Shown here one piece after another: positions 6,089 through 8,831 of a stretch of 8,831 nt of DNA (position 1 is its first letter; every line of letters starts with the position of its first letter). The DNA comes from CAZWXH01 sp964637725 (GTDB lineage Bacteria > Bacillota_I > Bacilli_A > Erysipelotrichales > Coprobacillaceae): contig CAZWXH010000075.1 of assembly GCA_964637725.1 (NCBI GenBank), positions 1 through 8,831 on the forward strand, in the 5' to 3' direction. The notes beneath the pieces were generated by a model. That model ran no database searches and was not told the origin of the DNA. It saw nothing but the letters and a program-made list of their open reading frames with translations. A program made the translations under genes and the position numbers.

Positions 6089-6736
6089 TTATAAAGAAGT
6101 AATTATATTTCCTTCTCCATATTCTTTATTTGGTATTTGTAAATAAGAAGGATTATCAATATGAACCAAAGTTGTTAGTTGATACCATTTTTCTTTATAC
6201 TTTAAATTATATGTCACAATCATCTTGGCACTATTATTTAAAATATCATCTGCTAATCTCAATGAAAACAAATCTGCTCTTTTCGAATCAAACAATTTCG
6301 AATCAACCTTTTTATTTAAATTTAAGTCAAGAGAATTGTAGCTTGTCGTTATCATAAATCGATCATCCTTAAATCTTTTAACAACATCTTCCTTTAATTC
6401 CTTTTGTACTCCATCACAAGTATAAATAATCATCATATTGGACTGCATTTGATTTCCAATATAATGAACTGATTGAATTTGAATATCGGATTCACCTTTT
6501 TTATCCACTTTCCAAACACTATCAGTATCATCTTTATATTTATTTATATCATTTTTAAATATGGAATCAAATTCATCAGCAAAATCCTTTTCCATACTTT
6601 GTATTAAGCTCACATCATTAATAAAATAAGGACTTTTCTCTGTTCCCTCCCCTCTTTTCTTGCCAATTTGTTGATTTATAACAACAAATAAAGTTATAAT
6701 ACTAACTAAAAAGATACAACAAACAATCTTCTTCAT
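6089..6736 (-). CDS. Exported or membrane-anchored protein (paired protein A)
   Basis: No named family is recognised. The 215-residue protein has an N-terminal hydrophobic span (4-21) that may be an uncleaved anchor, since no clear AxA or lipobox follows (the two Cys at 6-7 are inside the span without a lipobox context). It continues with G29-E-G-T-x3-P-Y37, a charged region rich in Asp and Lys, a beta-rich middle (about 85-130) and a C-terminal domain (161-209). That domain collinearly matches protein B: LAD-x2-LN-x4-M-x-V-x-Y-x3-Y-x3-WY-x14-QIP-x3-YG-x-G. It lacks the hydrophobic segment of protein B. GGGAGG (6750-6745) lies eight bases before the ATG. The next gene follows after 16 bases. 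It could be a partner, antagonist or immunity-type companion of protein B; this is undetermined. Confidence 0.75.
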   Translation of the reverse strand: MKKIVCCIFLVSIITLFVVINQQIGKKRGEGTEKSPYFINDVSLIQSMEKDFADEFDSIFKNDINKYKDDTDSVWKVDKKGESDIQIQSVHYIGNQMQSNMMIIYTCDGVQKELKEDVVKRFKDDRFMITTSYNSLDLNLNKKVDSKLFDSKRADLFSLRLADDILNNSAKMIVTYNLKYKEKWYQLTTLVHIDNPSYLQIPNKEYGEGNIITSL

Positions 6737-6807
6737 AATGTATTCCTCCCATCACTACAATAATTCTTTTTTATGTTTTTTTTATTTATAAGGTAAATCT
6801 GGTGCTT
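6737..6807 (-). other. Spacer between sensor gene and exported-protein genes
   Basis: This 71-base AT-rich stretch carries the ribosome site GGGAGG (6750-6745). A TATAAA at 6793-6788 might be a -10, but no -35 stands at proper spacing. No hairpin terminator is visible, so the two exported proteins are probably cotranscribed with the sensor. An extra internal promoter cannot be excluded. Confidence 0.35.
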
Positions 6808-7974
6808 TTATTGCCCAATTTGGTCATAAAAAAGAACTATCAACAATGATCTTTCATCCCTATCAACTACCCCATTATACTTTCTTACTATATCTAAAAT
6901 ATCTTCACTCACTTCTAATTCCACATTACATTTTACATAAATCCTTAAATTAATATTTGAAATAATACTAATACTTGCATGCTTTTCTTCAATTTGGTTA
7001 AAGATTTCATTAAATAATATTAGCATATCTAATTCTTGAATTTTTATGTCATCTACTATAGAATCACTAATTTGTATATCACTGTTCTTGGAATAGTTAA
7101 TATATGAATTGATAATTACATTAAGAGTTTCGTCTTTGCAAATAAACCTTTGAGGATACTCATGTGTTAGAAAATATTCATCAATACATGATAGAACTTC
7201 TTTTGAGTCTAACTTGTCCTTTATTTTTAAAACTAATTCACATAAGTCATGATAGTCGTTTTGATAAGTCCCATTAGAAATAGCAATTCTTCTCAGATAT
7301 TCTAATTTATTTTCATAAAAACTTTTCTTTATCTTTTCAAAAATAAATTTATTTTGATATGAAATAAAACGATAAAACAAAAGATACATAATAACAAACA
7401 TTATATACATAATACTTCCCATCAAATATAGCTCCATTGCGTATCTACTTGAATAACTAACTAATAAATTATTGACCATTAGTACAAATGCACTGAAGAA
7501 AAAGAGTGGTTTTTTGTATTTCATAAATGATCCCTTTAATAAAGGATTAATTTCTTTTGATATAAAAAGACAAATAAAATATTCTAAACATAAAACCGCA
7601 CTCAAATAAAAAAACATTATAATTTCATTATTAAGTATTAAAATAAAATTGTTTTTAAACAATACAGAAACAAATAACATGATAAGAAATTGAGAAAACT
7701 GACTAATTAGTAAAAACATTATACTTGTCAACCAATATGCTTTATCTTCTTTAGAATATAAACTATGTGCAAGAGATATAAGAATTATAAATTTAAATAA
7801 TTCTTCTAAGAAAAAGCCAACAAATAGGTAATTCATGATAGAAAACAACGATCCACCTACAATTACAGCCAATATTTTTCTAGATCTTTTTTCAGTTATA
7901 TGAGTATGTAATGATAAAAAATATATGTATAGCAGAATACTAATTATATTAAAAATACTAATACTTACAATCAT
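6808..7974 (-). CDS. AgrC-like polytopic sensor with degenerate GHKL kinase domain
   Basis: The 388-residue protein has six or seven membrane spans in about residues 4-204, then a coiled-coil linker (207-230) and a degenerate histidine kinase of the AgrC/HPK10 type. H242-D243-L fits the HD(Y/L) phospho-acceptor motif. The Asn usual four residues after the His is Glu246. The N-box is recognisable as FNEIFNQIEE (N326). The following glycine-rich G-box/ATP-lid is absent: the chain runs from IYVKCNVELE straight to the terminal IVRKYNG segment, which normally follows GxGL. This is an internal shortening, not a frameshift. Catalytic activity is doubtful. It starts one base after the response regulator stop (TGA-T-ATG), with GAGGTG (7988-7983) as ribosome site. 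It probably senses an extracellular peptide. Confidence 0.82.
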   Translation of the reverse strand: MIVSISIFNIISILLYIYFLSLHTHITEKRSRKILAVIVGGSLFSIMNYLFVGFFLEELFKFIILISLAHSLYSKEDKAYWLTSIMFLLISQFSQFLIMLFVSVLFKNNFILILNNEIIMFFYLSAVLCLEYFICLFISKEINPLLKGSFMKYKKPLFFFSAFVLMVNNLLVSYSSRYAMELYLMGSIMYIMFVIMYLLFYRFISYQNKFIFEKIKKSFYENKLEYLRRIAISNGTYQNDYHDLCELVLKIKDKLDSKEVLSCIDEYFLTHEYPQRFICKDETLNVIINSYINYSKNSDIQISDSIVDDIKIQELDMLILFNEIFNQIEEKHASISIISNINLRIYVKCNVELEVSEDILDIVRKYNGVVDRDERSLLIVLFYDQIGQ

Positions 7975-7975
7975 A

Positions 7976-8671
7976 TCATATCCACCTCTTTAATCTTTTT
8001 AGATATTCTTCCTTTACATATCTAAACTTACGTCTACTTATATATAATTCATCGCATAATCCTTTTAATTTTATTTTTTCTTTTGATATAAAAGAGATTC
8101 TGTCTAAATTAACTATAGTATGTTGATTTATTAGTATAAATTGATTAGGTAAATTTTCTAAAAAAGAACCAATTGATCTCCAATAAATTTGAATTATATC
8201 ATCTTTTGTATGTAAGTACGTTTTCCTATAATAAGACTCTATATAATAAATATCTTGATATTGAATAAATAACTCACCATTAAGAGAATTAATACCAATT
8301 CCTGAATGATCAAAATATTCAACACAAAATGCTAAAACACTATTTATTTCTTCCAAGTGGTTTTTTTCAATGAACCGATATATATTTAACCCAAAAGCAT
8401 TTGGCATATATCTTTTATGCGCTGTAATATATACAATTATAGATTTAGGCTGATATTCTGATATTTCTTTTGCGATAGTCATACCATTTAAATTATCAAG
8501 TTCAATATCCAAAAAGAACAGATTTGTTTTTTCCCTATTGCTTAAATATTCTTGATAATTCTTACATCTTGATACCTCAAAATCTAAATCATTTTGAAAT
8601 TGATATTCAAGAATGATCTCATATAATTTATTCATAAAATATTCATCATTTTCAAGTATTAATATTTTCAT
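7976..8671 (-). CDS. LytTR-family response regulator (AgrA/ComE type)
   Basis: The 231-residue protein has an N-terminal receiver domain (1-115) with acidic E7/D9, phospho-acceptor D55 (FFLDIEL), T83 (ITAH) and K103 (FIEK), so the phosphorylation site looks intact. The C-terminal LytTR DNA-binding domain (about 125-231) shows the NQHTIVNLDRI segment and the YISRRKFRYVKEEYLK end typical of AgrA/ComE/VirR regulators. It should bind direct repeats near promoters, perhaps its own and those of the two exported proteins. It is the first gene of the operon, coupled to the sensor. The start at 8671 is fixed by an in-frame TGA six bases upstream. The ribosome site is unusually poor (GGAT, 11 bases away). 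Confidence 0.92.
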   Translation of the reverse strand: MKILILENDEYFMNKLYEIILEYQFQNDLDFEVSRCKNYQEYLSNREKTNLFFLDIELDNLNGMTIAKEISEYQPKSIIVYITAHKRYMPNAFGLNIYRFIEKNHLEEINSVLAFCVEYFDHSGIGINSLNGELFIQYQDIYYIESYYRKTYLHTKDDIIQIYWRSIGSFLENLPNQFILINQHTIVNLDRISFISKEKIKLKGLCDELYISRRKFRYVKEEYLKRLKRWI

Positions 8672-8674
8672 ATT

Positions 8675-8734
8675 TCAATTTAATCCATATACTAGAATAT
8701 ACTGGATTTTCTCCCCTCCAAAGAATGAACGCAT
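8675..8734 (-). CDS. Possible 19-aa leader peptide ahead of the response regulator
   Basis: An ATG at 8734 opens a frame reading MRSFFGGEKIQYILVYGLN and stops three bases before the regulator ATG. The ribosome site AAGG is 14 bases upstream, which is long, and an in-frame GTG at 8749 is an alternative. It could couple translation to the poorly served regulator start. A frame this short may also be chance. Confidence 0.2.
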   Translation of the reverse strand: MRSFFGGEKIQYILVYGLN

Positions 8735-8758
8735 AAGTTTTAAAAGCACCTTTTTATT

Positions 8759-8769
8759 ATTCTATCATA
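8759..8769 (-). promoter_or_regulatory. Possible -10 region of the regulator operon
   Basis: The minus strand reads TATGATAGAAT, with two overlapping -10-like hexamers (TATGAT, TAGAAT). No good -35 lies 17 bases upstream; TTGACT (8810-8805) is 35 bases away. A weak -35 is usual for promoters activated by LytTR regulators, so autoregulation is plausible but unproven. Confidence 0.35.
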
Positions 8770-8801
8770 GCCGTATATATAAAAAAAGAACTGAAATCCT
8801 G

Positions 8802-8819
8802 AATAGTCAAAAAACTATT
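8802..8819. repeat. Inverted repeat AATAGT/ACTATT near the right edge
   Basis: AATAGT (8802-8807) and ACTATT (8814-8819) are perfect inverted arms with a six-base A-rich centre. The minus strand then has two TTCAG copies (8804-8800 and 8796-8792). It may be an operator for the downstream operon or the end of an upstream unit outside the window. No T-run follows on either strand, so it is not a clear terminator. Confidence 0.3.
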
Positions 8820-8831
8820 GATTTAGCACAG

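Noticed and set aside
6130..6357. Plus-strand frame of 75 codons inside exported protein A
   Set aside because: Same reason: it lies on the opposite strand of a supported gene and shows no protein-like pattern.
6787..6828. Short minus-strand frame MTKLGNKSTRFTL overlapping the end of the sensor gene, considered as an AgrD-like peptide
   Set aside because: It has no ribosome site, no Cys or Ser thiolactone core followed by the usual acidic tail, and no amphipathic leader.
7260..7262. N239 as a substitution of the phospho-acceptor His in the sensor
   Set aside because: Aligning on QNDY leaves an adjacent H242-D243-L unexplained. The latter fits the HD motif and its following helix better, so the acceptor His is probably present.

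Overview
The window is low-GC DNA with short spacers, strong AGGAGG-type ribosome sites, U-tract hairpin terminators and Gram-positive-style lipoproteins. This points to a Firmicute. Gene style and content suggest a gut Erysipelotrichia/Coprobacillaceae-type organism, but that is inference without a database search. No rRNA, tRNA, CRISPR array or intact insertion sequence is visible.

Left part (1-3340). A small DUF378-type membrane protein (+) and an aquaporin (-) converge on a bidirectional terminator. The loop of that terminator is interrupted by a 51-bp palindromic relic that looks like two IS3/IS150-type ends joined together, flanked by a 3-bp TTA duplication. Next comes a tightly coupled minus-strand operon, read from 3309 to 1115. 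It holds two paralogous thioredoxin-like lipoproteins (CAEC and CPAC), deoD purine nucleoside phosphorylase and a HAD-IB phosphatase. It ends in a hairpin terminator.

Middle (3340-5238). A divergent promoter region separates that operon from a plus-strand operon. The second operon encodes an unrecognised 121-residue protein, a short NfeD protein and an SPFH/stomatin (paraslipin) protein. It closes with a long stem-loop terminator. NfeD and SPFH partners are the familiar membrane-microdomain pair.

Right part (5317-8831). This is a visibly more AT-rich, accessory-looking minus-strand operon. Its order is a LytTR response regulator, an AgrC-like polytopic sensor, then two exported proteins. The regulator keeps its phosphorylation residues. 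The sensor keeps a plausible His-Asp pair and an N-box Asn, but lacks the Asn usual after the His and the glycine-rich ATP-lid region, so it may be a pseudokinase. The two exported proteins share an N-terminal G-x-G-[ST]-x3-P-Y motif. They also share a gap-free C-terminal domain of about 49 residues ending QIP-x3-YG-x-G. Their middles differ: one has a Gly/Ala-rich hydrophobic segment and the other does not. No AgrB/AgrD pair is present. This sensor plus paired-exported-protein cassette is the best candidate for an undescribed system here.
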